Under the pieces are notes generated by a model, which had not been told where the DNA came from, did not search any database, and saw only the letters and a program-made list of their open reading frames with translations. DNA of 5,291 bases. Origin: Spirochaetaceae bacterium. Lineage in GTDB: Bacteria > Spirochaetota > Spirochaetia > Treponematales > Breznakiellaceae. The translations under genes and the position numbers were made by a program. The stretch is from contig JAITHF010000261.1 of assembly GCA_031280115.1 (NCBI GenBank), forward strand, positions 1 through 5,291, given 5' to 3'. Positions 1 to 5,291 of this stretch are shown one piece after another (position 1 is the stretch's first letter; each line of letters opens with the position of its first letter).

Positions 1-51
1 AGCTGCGGACTCATAATCCGTAGGTCCCTGGTTCAAGTCCAGGTGGGCCCA
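1..51 (+). tRNA. tRNA with CAU anticodon, probably tRNA-Ile2 (lysidine type), 5' part cut off by the window edge
   Basis: The 3' part of a tRNA is visible. The anticodon stem is 5-9 (GCGGA; G5 is its outer T/G wobble partner) with 17-21, around the 7-base loop CTCATAA at 10-16, which puts anticodon CAT at 12-14. The T stem is CCTGG (27-31) with CCAGG (39-43), closing the canonical loop TTCAAGT (32-38). The 3' acceptor strand TGGGCCC is at 44-50 and discriminator A at 51. No CCA is encoded (TTC follows), so it would be added after transcription. A CAT anticodon can mean initiator Met, elongator Met or the Ile tRNA reading AUA after TilS modification. The GGACTCATAATCC anticodon arm and GGTTCAAGTCCAG T-arm resemble E. 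coli ileX more than its Met tRNAs, hence Ile2. The tRNA call is firm; the amino-acid assignment is an inference made without the D arm and 5' acceptor strand. Confidence 0.9.
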
Positions 52-104
52 TTCCCCCGTCTCACGGCAGCAATGCCAAGAACGCCCGATGCTGATCGAC
101 GCGA

Positions 105-110
105 TATAAG
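105..110 (+). promoter_or_regulatory. weak candidate -10 element (TATAAG) for the TPR gene
   Basis: TATAAG matches the sigma70 -10 consensus TATAAT at five of six positions and lies 33 bases before the preferred ATG. No recognisable -35 hexamer is found 15-19 bp upstream. If used, transcription would begin near 117, which would exclude the GTG at 114 and agree with the ATG at 144. The rest of the tRNA-to-TPR gap (52-143) shows only a 4-bp hairpin (57-67) and no T-tract terminator, so read-through from the tRNA transcript is an alternative. Confidence 0.25.
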
Positions 111-126
111 CAGGTGATAGAAGTAC

Positions 127-135
127 AGAGGGGAG
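127..135 (+). promoter_or_regulatory. ribosome binding site deciding the TPR gene start at 144
   Basis: The purine run AGAGGGGAG ends 8 bases before ATG 144, an ideal spacing. The longer in-frame alternative, GTG at 114, has only a poor AAGCAG upstream, and ATG 162 has no purine run at all. One caution: the same bases read in frame as Gln-Arg-Gly-Val, close to the Asn-Arg-Gly-Val found at the same place in the TPR units. The run could therefore be a repeat relic rather than a true Shine-Dalgarno site. Confidence 0.6.
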
Positions 136-143
136 TACGGCTC

Positions 144-1706
144 ATGCATATAATCAGTGTTATGGACGCGAAACGCGAGTATGACTATACGATAGAAGAT
201 TATATCCAGGCAATAAAACTTAATCCGAACACCATTGAAATATATTCAAACCGGGGCGTAGAGCATACCCATAAGGGAAAATACGCGCTTGCCATAGAAG
301 AATGCGCCAAAGGGATAAAACTCAACCCCCTCGACCCGGAGGTCTTTTCTAACCGGGGGGTTGCCTATGCCTATAAAGGGGACCATGAGCGGGCGGTTGA
401 AGACTTTGCCCAGGCCGTAAAGCTCAACGGCCGGTACGCCCTTGCGTATTACAACCGGGGGGTATTTTCTTATAAAAAGGCTGACTACCCCCAGGCCATG
501 AAGGATTTTTCCATGGCTATCCAGTGCAATGCAGAAAACGCCGCCATGTATTATAACCGGGGCATGGTTCATAACGCCCTCGAGGACTACCGCAGCGCCA
601 TAGAAGACTTTAATCAGGCGGCGGCGGTTGATCCAAAGTACCTTGCGGCGTATATGAGCCGGGCGGTCATGTACGCCGCCGCAGGGGAGCGGGATAAGGC
701 GCTTGCGGAACTTTCAAGGCTCATCGCGGAAAACCCCACGTATACGGCGCCGTATATCAACCGCGGGGTTATCTACTGCGAAAGCGGCGACAGCGGGCGC
801 GCCCTGGAAGACTATACGCAAGCGCTGAAGATAAACCCGAACCACGCCGTTGCCTACGCTGACCGGGCTGTGGCCTATTATAAAAAGCGGGATTTCGACC
901 GCGCCATTGATGACTGCGCCGGGGCCCTCCGCTTAAATCCCTCCTACGCCCTTGCTTTGATGAACCGGGGGGTCTTTTATTACAGCAAAGGGGACTTCGA
1001 CCGGGCCGTCGAGGATATTACCCAGGGGCTTAAATGCCAGAACGCCTTTGCCGACGCCTACGCCAACCGGAGCGCCGCCTTTATCAGCAAAGGCAAATTC
1101 CATCAGGCCATAGACGACGCCACCTGCGCGCTCAAGCTCAAGAAGGGCCATCTTACAGCCTATCTTAACCGGGGCGCCGCGTTTACCCACGTAGGGAACT
1201 ACGACCGGGCCATCGAGGACTATACCAGCGGCCTTGGGCTCAACTCCCAGGCAGCGGAATTGTATATGAACCGCGGCAGCGCCTATACCCAGAAGCGGGA
1301 ATATGACAACGCCATAGCCGACTTCAGCGCCGCCGCCGCGATACAGCCGGATAACGCGGAAATTTATACAAACCGCAGTAATGTCTATTACCAGAAGCGG
1401 GATTTCGACCGCGCGGTTGAAGACGCCACCAAAGCGATACAGCTAAACCCCGGCCTGGCCGAAGCCTATTCAAACCGGAGCGCCGCGTATGTCCAGAAGC
1501 GGGACTATACCAAAGCCATTGATGACGCCGGCGCCGCTATCCGGCATAATCCGGTTATGGCCGAAGCCTATATCAGCCGGGGCGTTGCATACATCCAGCT
1601 TAACGAGTATCAAAAGGCCATGAAAACCTTTGTGGAGGTGCTTAAAATCAACCCCCGCCTGCCGCAGGTTACCGCGGCGATTGAGATGCTGCGCAATCTT
1701 ACCTGA
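144..1706 (+). CDS. TPR-repeat protein, 14 tandem units, probable protein-interaction scaffold
   Basis: Encodes about 520 residues from ATG 144 (530 if GTG 114 is used), ending TGA. Residues 31-506 are 14 uninterrupted 34-residue tetratricopeptide units with typical features: Tyr at position 4, Gly/Ala/Ser at 8, Ala at 20, aromatics at 11, 17 and 24, and Asn-Pro near 31-32. A half unit (helix B only, roughly 10-30) precedes them and a capping helix (507-520) follows. There is no signal peptide, membrane segment or catalytic domain, so it should be cytosolic. TPR superhelices bind peptides or assemble complexes; the partner cannot be told from sequence. Every unit has Arg at position 7 and 11 of 14 have Asn at position 6, giving a regular ladder along one face. 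It is preceded by a tRNA gene and converges on the isocitrate dehydrogenase gene, so context gives no pathway clue. The TPR assignment is certain; the biological role is unknown. Confidence 0.93.
   Translation: MHIISVMDAKREYDYTIEDYIQAIKLNPNTIEIYSNRGVEHTHKGKYALAIEECAKGIKLNPLDPEVFSNRGVAYAYKGDHERAVEDFAQAVKLNGRYALAYYNRGVFSYKKADYPQAMKDFSMAIQCNAENAAMYYNRGMVHNALEDYRSAIEDFNQAAAVDPKYLAAYMSRAVMYAAAGERDKALAELSRLIAENPTYTAPYINRGVIYCESGDSGRALEDYTQALKINPNHAVAYADRAVAYYKKRDFDRAIDDCAGALRLNPSYALALMNRGVFYYSKGDFDRAVEDITQGLKCQNAFADAYANRSAAFISKGKFHQAIDDATCALKLKKGHLTAYLNRGAAFTHVGNYDRAIEDYTSGLGLNSQAAELYMNRGSAYTQKREYDNAIADFSAAAAIQPDNAEIYTNRSNVYYQKRDFDRAVEDATKAIQLNPGLAEAYSNRSAAYVQKRDYTKAIDDAGAAIRHNPVMAEAYISRGVAYIQLNEYQKAMKTFVEVLKINPRLPQVTAAIEMLRNLT
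234..1661 (+). repeat. 14 tandem 102-bp units encoding the TPR array
   Basis: The periodicity is visible in the DNA. The Asn-Arg-Gly codons (mostly AACCGG) recur exactly 102 bp apart, for example at 249, 351, 453, 555, 963 and 1167. Units have diverged, but some stretches stay identical: the 20-mer at 885-904 recurs at 1395-1414, exactly five units (510 bp) later. This indicates growth of the array by in-frame duplication or exchange between units. Confidence 0.9.
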
Positions 1707-1726
1707 TATTCCCGCAAGCGCCGCCC
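1707..1726. other. 20-bp convergent gap between the TPR gene and isocitrate dehydrogenase, no intrinsic terminator
   Basis: The plus-strand TGA ends at 1706 and the minus-strand TAG occupies 1729-1727. The gap holds no hairpin followed by a T-tract on either strand. The only local pairing is GCAAG (1714-1718) with CTTGC (1730-1734) around an 11-base loop, too weak to call a terminator. Each transcript probably extends into the opposite gene. Confidence 0.7.
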
Positions 1727-2944
1727 CTACTTGCTGCGCCCCAGCGCCGCTTCGGCCTCTTCCCGTACTGCCTGTATAAACCCGTCAAGTCCGAGCGCTG
1801 CCGCGCCCCCTTCGTACAAGCAGGCCAGGTCTCCGGTCATCCTGCCGGACTCGATAGTGTTCAGCACCGACCGTTCCAGGGCGTCCGCAAAGAGGGCGAG
1901 CGCCGGAACACGGTCAAGCTCCCCGCGCTTTCTCAGGGCGCCGGTCCAGGCGAATATCAAGGCCGTCGGATTGGTTGATGTCTCCTCACCGCGCAGGCAG
2001 CGCGCGTAGTGGCGGGCGATGGTGCCGTGGGCGGCTTCGTACTCGAAATGGCCGTGAGGGCTCACAAGGACGCTGGTCATCATGGCAAGTGAACCAAACG
2101 CCGCGGACACAAGGTCGCTTATCACGTCCCCGTCATAGTTCTTGCAGGCCCACACAAAGCCCCCTTCCGAGCGGACTGCGGCGGCGACGGCGTCGTCAAT
2201 CAGCGCGTACCGGTAGGCAATCCGCGCCTCTTTGAACAGCGCCGCGTACTCCGCCGCAAAGAGGTGTTGGAATATATCCCGGAACCGCTGGTCGTAGCAG
2301 GAGGAAACCGTGTCTTTCGCGGCGAACCAGAGGTCCCGCTTCTTATCAAGGGCGTAGCGGAAACAGGCCCGGGCAAAGGATTCTATTGAGCTGTCCTTGT
2401 TGTGCATGGCTTGCAGGATTCCGGGCCCCTCAAACGCATGCACGGTTTTACGGAAAACCCTGCCGGATGCGGCGGTAAAGACCAGCTCGGCGGTTCCCGC
2501 TTCCTGAGCCTGATACTCAACAGCCGAGTAGACGTCCCCGTAGGCATGACGGGCGATGGTGATGGGCTTTGCCCATGACCGTACTGCGGGCTTCACCCCG
2601 CTTGCCATGATGGGCTCCCGAAACACCGTGCCGTCCAGGGCGGCGCGTATGGTGGCGTTCGGGCTCGGCCAAAGTTTTGTCAGACGGTACTCAGCGCGGC
2701 GCTGGCTGTTCGGCGTAATCGTGGCGCACTTGACCCCCACGCGGTGCCGGAGAACCGCCTGCGCCGCGTCCCGGGTAATCTGGTCCCCGGTCTCCTCCCG
2801 ATGGGGCAGCCCCAGATCATAATACTCGGTCCGTAGATCTAAAAAGGGGTGCAAAAGTTCTGTTTTAATCCGCGCCCAGATAAGGCGCGCCATTTCGTCG
2901 CCGTCCATCTCCACAATGGGGCGGGGCATGGTGATCTTCGCCAT
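1727..2944 (-). CDS. icd: NADP-dependent isocitrate dehydrogenase, eukaryote-like (type II homodimeric) family
   Basis: Encodes 405 residues, the normal length for the dimeric eukaryote-like family. It oxidatively decarboxylates isocitrate to 2-oxoglutarate, usually with NADP+, in the cytosol. From memory of human IDH1, the isocitrate-binding residues align almost without gaps: Thr77, Ser94 and Asn96 in WPSPN, Arg100, Arg109 in TVFRE, Arg132 in ARHAYGD, and Tyr139. Lys210 corresponds to human Lys212. The metal ligands are Asp250, Asp273 and Asp277, within LIDD and CKNYDGDVISD. The AAHGTIARHY stretch carries Arg311-His312, matching the human Arg314-His315 pair that contacts the NADP 2'-phosphate, and Arg258 replaces human Lys260, so NADP use is likely. 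The start is fixed by the family N-terminus (IVEMDGDEMARLIW) and by a good Shine-Dalgarno site. It is second in an operon, overlapping the hydratase gene by one base. All catalytic residues appear intact. Confidence 0.95.
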   Translation of the reverse strand: MAKITMPRPIVEMDGDEMARLIWARIKTELLHPFLDLRTEYYDLGLPHREETGDQITRDAAQAVLRHRVGVKCATITPNSQRRAEYRLTKLWPSPNATIRAALDGTVFREPIMASGVKPAVRSWAKPITIARHAYGDVYSAVEYQAQEAGTAELVFTAASGRVFRKTVHAFEGPGILQAMHNKDSSIESFARACFRYALDKKRDLWFAAKDTVSSCYDQRFRDIFQHLFAAEYAALFKEARIAYRYALIDDAVAAAVRSEGGFVWACKNYDGDVISDLVSAAFGSLAMMTSVLVSPHGHFEYEAAHGTIARHYARCLRGEETSTNPTALIFAWTGALRKRGELDRVPALALFADALERSVLNTIESGRMTGDLACLYEGGAAALGLDGFIQAVREEAEAALGRSK

Positions 2945-5196
2945 TACCGCCCTCCGTTAAGGGACAGGCGCCCTGCGTAATAGTTTATGAGGCATCCGGA
3001 CCGTATAATTTCCCGCTCTTCCCGGGCCAGCCTTCCGGTACGCAGCAGCAGATCCCGTACAGCGCCGCCTGTGAGAAGCCTCGCCGGAAAATCCTCCGCG
3101 CCGCTTGCAATACCGCTGGCCGCGTCGGGAACATAGAGCCAGTCCCCTGCTGCCGCCTCAAAATCCGCCCCCTCTTCGATCATAAAGGGCAGTATCCCCC
3201 AGTTGATAAGGTTCGCCCGATACCGTTTGGTAGCGTATTCATAACAGATATTCGCGCTCCCCCCAAGCACCCGCTGGCAGGACGCGGCCTGTTCCCGGGC
3301 CGAGCCGTCCCCGATCTTCAGGGCGAAGACAGCCGAGCCAATCTGGAGCGCCCCTGCCGGCACGCCCCCGGCGCCGAGCCTTGCCAGCGCCGCTGCGGCC
3401 TCTTGAGGCACGGCGCCGGACTTGCGGGCTTCCTCAAGGGACTGTATCCCCTCGGCCCGCGGCACGTAGGAGGGATCCCGGCGGGAGAGGGTGAACCCCG
3501 CCAGCTTGCGGGGGTTGGAACGGTAGCTTGACGCTTCTCCTGAGGGGATAAGCTCGTCAGTGGTCGTAACCGGATCGCGGATGATGCTGGCAAGGCAGAG
3601 GAGCAGGTTTTCCCCAAGAGGTTCGATGCGGGGCCAGTCCGCGATATTCGGGCCGAACCGGAGGGGCTCCTCCGGAAGGGGGCTGCCGAAGCCCTGATAC
3701 ACCCGGTTGGCGTATATTTTCTGGTTAAAGCGCGGCGGTTCCCCGGCCTCCGCCGTATAGTCAAGCTCGTCAGCGCCGGTAAGGAGGCCCTGGGCCCTGG
3801 CGGTTGCCGCGATAGACCTGCCGTCCATGAGCGCTGCCGCGGCGGCCTGCCCGTCAGCAGGGCGGGAGCCTTCGCGGTGGGGGAAATTCCGCGTAGTATG
3901 CCGCACTGAGAGGGCGTTATGCCCGGGCACGTCTCCGGCGCCGAAACAGGGGCCGCAGAAACAGGGCTTGAACACGGCGCCGGCTTCTATGAGGCGGCGC
4001 TGCACCCCCCGCTCCATGAGTTCCAGCGCCACCGGCATACTTGACGGATACACGGACAGGGAGAAAGCGCTGGCCCCGATAGAGCCGCCTTCCAGTACCG
4101 CCGCTGCCTCCCGGATGGTGTCATACATCCCGCCGGCGCATCCGGCGATAACCCCCTGATCAACCAGTATCCGGTTATGCCGTATTTTACCGGTCAGTTT
4201 TAGCGCCGCGCCTGCGCCGAAGCGCTTGGCCGCGTCTTTTTCCACGCCCCGCAGGATGTCTCCGGCGTGATCGTTCGCGTCCCTTATGGGCAGGGCGTTT
4301 GACGGGTGGAAGGGGAGGGCGATCATGGGGCGGGCCTTGGCAAGATCAATCGTAATGAGCCTGTGATACGCGGCGCCTTCTTGGGGGCAAAGCCGCTTGA
4401 AATCCTCCGGCCTCCCAACGCGCCTAAAATAGCTTTCCGCGGCCAGGTCAGTTTCCCACACCGAGGTAAGGGCGCCGGTTTCGGTGGTCATCACGTCAAT
4501 ACCGAACCGGAAATCCATTGCCAGCGCCGAGATCCCGGGGCCGGCAAACTCAAGGGCCCTGTTTTTGACAAAGCCGTTTTCATACACTGCGGCGGCCAGG
4601 GACAGGGCGACATCATGGGGCCCGACTCCGTGAGGCGGCGTATTGGTGAGATAGACCAGCACCACCTCCGGCTCCGGAAGGTCGTAGGTGTCAGAGAGGA
4701 GCTGTTTCACCAATTCCGGCCCGCCTTCGCCTATTCCCATAACCCCTAAGGGGCCGTAGCGGGTGTGGCTGTCAGAGCCGAGTATCATATTTCCTGTCCG
4801 GCACAGGGCTTCCCGCGCGTACTGGTGGATGACCGCTTGGTTGGAAGGGACGTATATGCCGCCATAGCGCCGGGCTGCTGACAGGCCGTAGGCGTGGTCG
4901 TCTTCGTTGATGGTGCCGCCCACGGCGCAGAGGCTGTTGTGGCAGTTGGTTAAGACGTAAGGCAGGGGGAAGCGCTCAAGGCCGCTGGCCCGGGCGGTCT
5001 GGATGATGCCGACGTAGGTGATGTCATGGGAGATCAGGCTGTCGAACCGGAGGCGGTATAATCCAGAGGGGGATCTGGATGCTGTATGGGCGTTGAGTAT
5101 GGAACGGGTGATGGTGCCTTCTCCGGCAGGCCCCTCGCCTGCGGCGCAGGGTATCCCGCTGTGCAAGATAACCCGGCCGTTATGTAACGTAATCAT
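2944..5196 (-). CDS. aconitase-family [4Fe-4S] hydratase (YbhJ-like length class), probable aconitase
   Basis: Encodes 750 residues from ATG 5196; a further in-frame ATG at 5217 would add seven. The protein is in the aconitase superfamily, catalysing citrate to isocitrate via cis-aconitate. Cluster ligands are present: Cys353 (AGCAGG) and Cys414 and Cys417 in CFCGPC. Active-site motifs include Asp142-Ser143-His144 in GSDSHT, His124 in VIHQ, and Arg436 and Arg441 in RNFPHR. The C-terminal swivel domain carries TTDELIPSG (545-553), Arg559, and GDGSAREQ with Ser632 and Arg634, which correspond to pig mitochondrial Ser642 and Arg644. The second Ser of the usual GSSR is Ala633. The length and wording differ from AcnA, AcnB and mitochondrial aconitase; the closest I recall is the 'hydratase' group that includes E. 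coli YbhJ. Its coupling to isocitrate dehydrogenase argues for a true aconitase. Homoaconitase or another hydro-lyase is the alternative. ATG 5196 is chosen because it has a Shine-Dalgarno site and ATG 5217 overlaps the likely -10 box. Confidence 0.92.
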   Translation of the reverse strand: MITLHNGRVILHSGIPCAAGEGPAGEGTITRSILNAHTASRSPSGLYRLRFDSLISHDITYVGIIQTARASGLERFPLPYVLTNCHNSLCAVGGTINEDDHAYGLSAARRYGGIYVPSNQAVIHQYAREALCRTGNMILGSDSHTRYGPLGVMGIGEGGPELVKQLLSDTYDLPEPEVVLVYLTNTPPHGVGPHDVALSLAAAVYENGFVKNRALEFAGPGISALAMDFRFGIDVMTTETGALTSVWETDLAAESYFRRVGRPEDFKRLCPQEGAAYHRLITIDLAKARPMIALPFHPSNALPIRDANDHAGDILRGVEKDAAKRFGAGAALKLTGKIRHNRILVDQGVIAGCAGGMYDTIREAAAVLEGGSIGASAFSLSVYPSSMPVALELMERGVQRRLIEAGAVFKPCFCGPCFGAGDVPGHNALSVRHTTRNFPHREGSRPADGQAAAAALMDGRSIAATARAQGLLTGADELDYTAEAGEPPRFNQKIYANRVYQGFGSPLPEEPLRFGPNIADWPRIEPLGENLLLCLASIIRDPVTTTDELIPSGEASSYRSNPRKLAGFTLSRRDPSYVPRAEGIQSLEEARKSGAVPQEAAAALARLGAGGVPAGALQIGSAVFALKIGDGSAREQAASCQRVLGGSANICYEYATKRYRANLINWGILPFMIEEGADFEAAAGDWLYVPDAASGIASGAEDFPARLLTGGAVRDLLLRTGRLAREEREIIRSGCLINYYAGRLSLNGGR
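2951..2955 (-). promoter_or_regulatory. ribosome binding site for isocitrate dehydrogenase, inside the hydratase 3' end
   Basis: On the minus strand GGAGG lies 6 bases before ATG 2944 and within the last codons of the hydratase gene, whose TAA stop shares one base with that ATG (TAATG). This arrangement favours translational coupling, with ribosomes finishing the hydratase restarting on isocitrate dehydrogenase. Confidence 0.8.
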
Positions 5197-5204
5197 AGCA
5201 AATA

Positions 5205-5210
5205 CCTCTT
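5205..5210 (-). promoter_or_regulatory. ribosome binding site deciding the hydratase start at 5196
   Basis: Minus-strand AAGAGG ends 8 bases before ATG 5196. The upstream in-frame ATG at 5217 has only GTGG-type sequence before it. The second ATG also gives the expected start of the domain (ITLHNGRVILHSG). Confidence 0.65.
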
Positions 5211-5215
5211 GAGCC

Positions 5216-5243
5216 ATAATACCACAGCCTAGGGCTGTTTCAA
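5216..5243 (-). promoter_or_regulatory. sigma70-like promoter of the hydratase-isocitrate dehydrogenase operon
   Basis: On the minus strand TTGAAA (5243-5238) and TATTAT (5221-5216) each match consensus at five of six positions, with a 16-bp spacer. Predicted transcription start is near 5209, giving a very short leader whose first bases are the Shine-Dalgarno site. The -10 box contains the first base of ATG 5217, so a transcript from here could not begin translation at that codon. Most of the spacer is a palindrome (see the repeat entry at 5225-5256), suggesting control by a DNA-binding protein. Confidence 0.55.
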
Positions 5244-5256
5244 CAGCCTCCGGCTG
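5225..5256. repeat. two copies of the palindrome CAGCCNNNGGCTG around the -35 box, candidate operators
   Basis: Copy one is 5225-5237 (centre TAG), extended by one pair to ACAGCC/GGCTGT at 5224-5238. Copy two is 5244-5256 (centre TCC). They are separated by the six bases TTTCAA, the -35 hexamer on the minus strand, and their centres are 19 bp apart. Adjacent arms can also pair across the gap: GGCTGTT (5233-5239) with AACAGCC (5242-5248). This could be a paired repressor or activator site, or part of a dispersed palindromic repeat; the sequence alone does not decide. Confidence 0.55.
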
Positions 5257-5269
5257 CCCCCTGCGGGGG
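5257..5269. repeat. GC inverted repeat CCCCC-TGC-GGGGG upstream of the operon promoter
   Basis: A perfect 5-bp stem of C against G with a 3-base loop directly abuts the second palindrome. Neither strand has a following T-tract, so it is not a typical intrinsic terminator for whatever gene lies beyond the window. It may belong to the same compound palindromic element as 5225-5256. The remaining bases 5270-5291 show nothing I can assign. Confidence 0.4.
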
Positions 5270-5291
5270 ATTCACGTGCTTCCTGCGGCGA

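Noticed and set aside
57..67. CCGT-CTC-ACGG hairpin after the tRNA as a terminator
   Set aside because: The stem is only 4 bp and no T-tract follows.
1..143. tRNA 3' end as an integration (att) site for a mobile element
   Set aside because: There is no integrase, no second copy of the tRNA 3' end in the window, and the downstream genes look like ordinary chromosomal genes.
246..572. Open frame on the minus strand inside the TPR gene
   Set aside because: It is antisense to a convincing repeat protein, its residues follow the complement of the repeated codons, and it has no family features.
355..972. Runs of six G at 355-360, 457-462 and 967-972 as phase-variation tracts
   Set aside because: They are the normal CGG-GGG-GTN codons for Arg-Gly-Val in the repeat units and are short for slippage switches.
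933..1190. Second minus-strand open frame inside the TPR gene
   Set aside because: It is another antisense shadow of the 102-bp repeats with no recognisable domain.
1731..2822. Plus-strand open frames opposite isocitrate dehydrogenase
   Set aside because: They are low-complexity Arg/Ser/Pro/Ala-rich translations typical of the strand opposite a GC-rich gene; the minus-strand enzyme is unambiguous.
3318..5212. Open frames on both strands overlapping the hydratase gene
   Set aside because: All overlap a full-length aconitase-family reading frame with intact motifs and show no domain of their own.
5215..5217. ATG at 5217 as the hydratase start
   Set aside because: It has no Shine-Dalgarno site and overlaps the probable -10 box. 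ATG 5196 has AAGAGG at 8-base spacing. The longer form cannot be fully excluded.
5229..5291. Minus-strand frame entering from the window edge and ending in TAG at 5231-5229, a possible C-terminal tail of an upstream gene
   Set aside because: Only 20 codons are visible and they run through the palindromes; the residues are Arg/Gly/Pro-rich and uninformative. More upstream sequence would be needed to call it a gene.

Overview
The window is compact bacterial chromosome: one partial tRNA gene, one plus-strand gene for an all-TPR protein, and a two-gene minus-strand operon for aconitase-family hydratase and NADP-type isocitrate dehydrogenase. The DNA is GC-rich, Shine-Dalgarno sites are purine-rich, and intergenic space is minimal. 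The taxon cannot be fixed from sequence alone. The mix of a long 'Asn-Arg-Gly' TPR protein, an approximately 750-residue YbhJ-like aconitase homologue and a eukaryote-like isocitrate dehydrogenase suggests an anaerobe such as a spirochaete (Treponema-like) or a clostridial lineage. That is inference, not proof.

Layout. Bases 1-51 are the 3' two-thirds of a tRNA with a CAU anticodon, probably the isoleucine tRNA whose wobble C is modified to lysidine. After a 92-base gap, a gene at 144-1706 encodes a cytosolic-looking protein that is almost entirely 14 tandem 34-residue TPR units, a probable protein- or peptide-binding scaffold. Its stop lies only 20 bases from the stop of the convergent minus-strand gene, leaving no room for an ordinary terminator.

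The minus strand reads the hydratase (5196 to 2944) and then isocitrate dehydrogenase (2944 to 1727). The two overlap by one base (TAATG), with a good Shine-Dalgarno site inside the end of the first gene, so they are almost certainly co-transcribed and probably translationally coupled. Together they would convert citrate to isocitrate and then to 2-oxoglutarate with NADPH formation, the oxidative branch used for glutamate synthesis when the TCA cycle is incomplete. Citrate synthase is not in the window.

Upstream of the hydratase (5197-5291) there is a convincing promoter-like pair (TTGAAA, 16 bp, TATTAT). Two copies of the palindrome CAGCCNNNGGCTG sit around it, one in the spacer and one just upstream of the -35 box, and a further GC-rich inverted repeat lies beyond. 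This is the most interesting non-coding structure here: either a dual operator or part of a dispersed palindromic repeat. I found no clear evidence of a mobile element, CRISPR array, defence system or wholly new system in the window.
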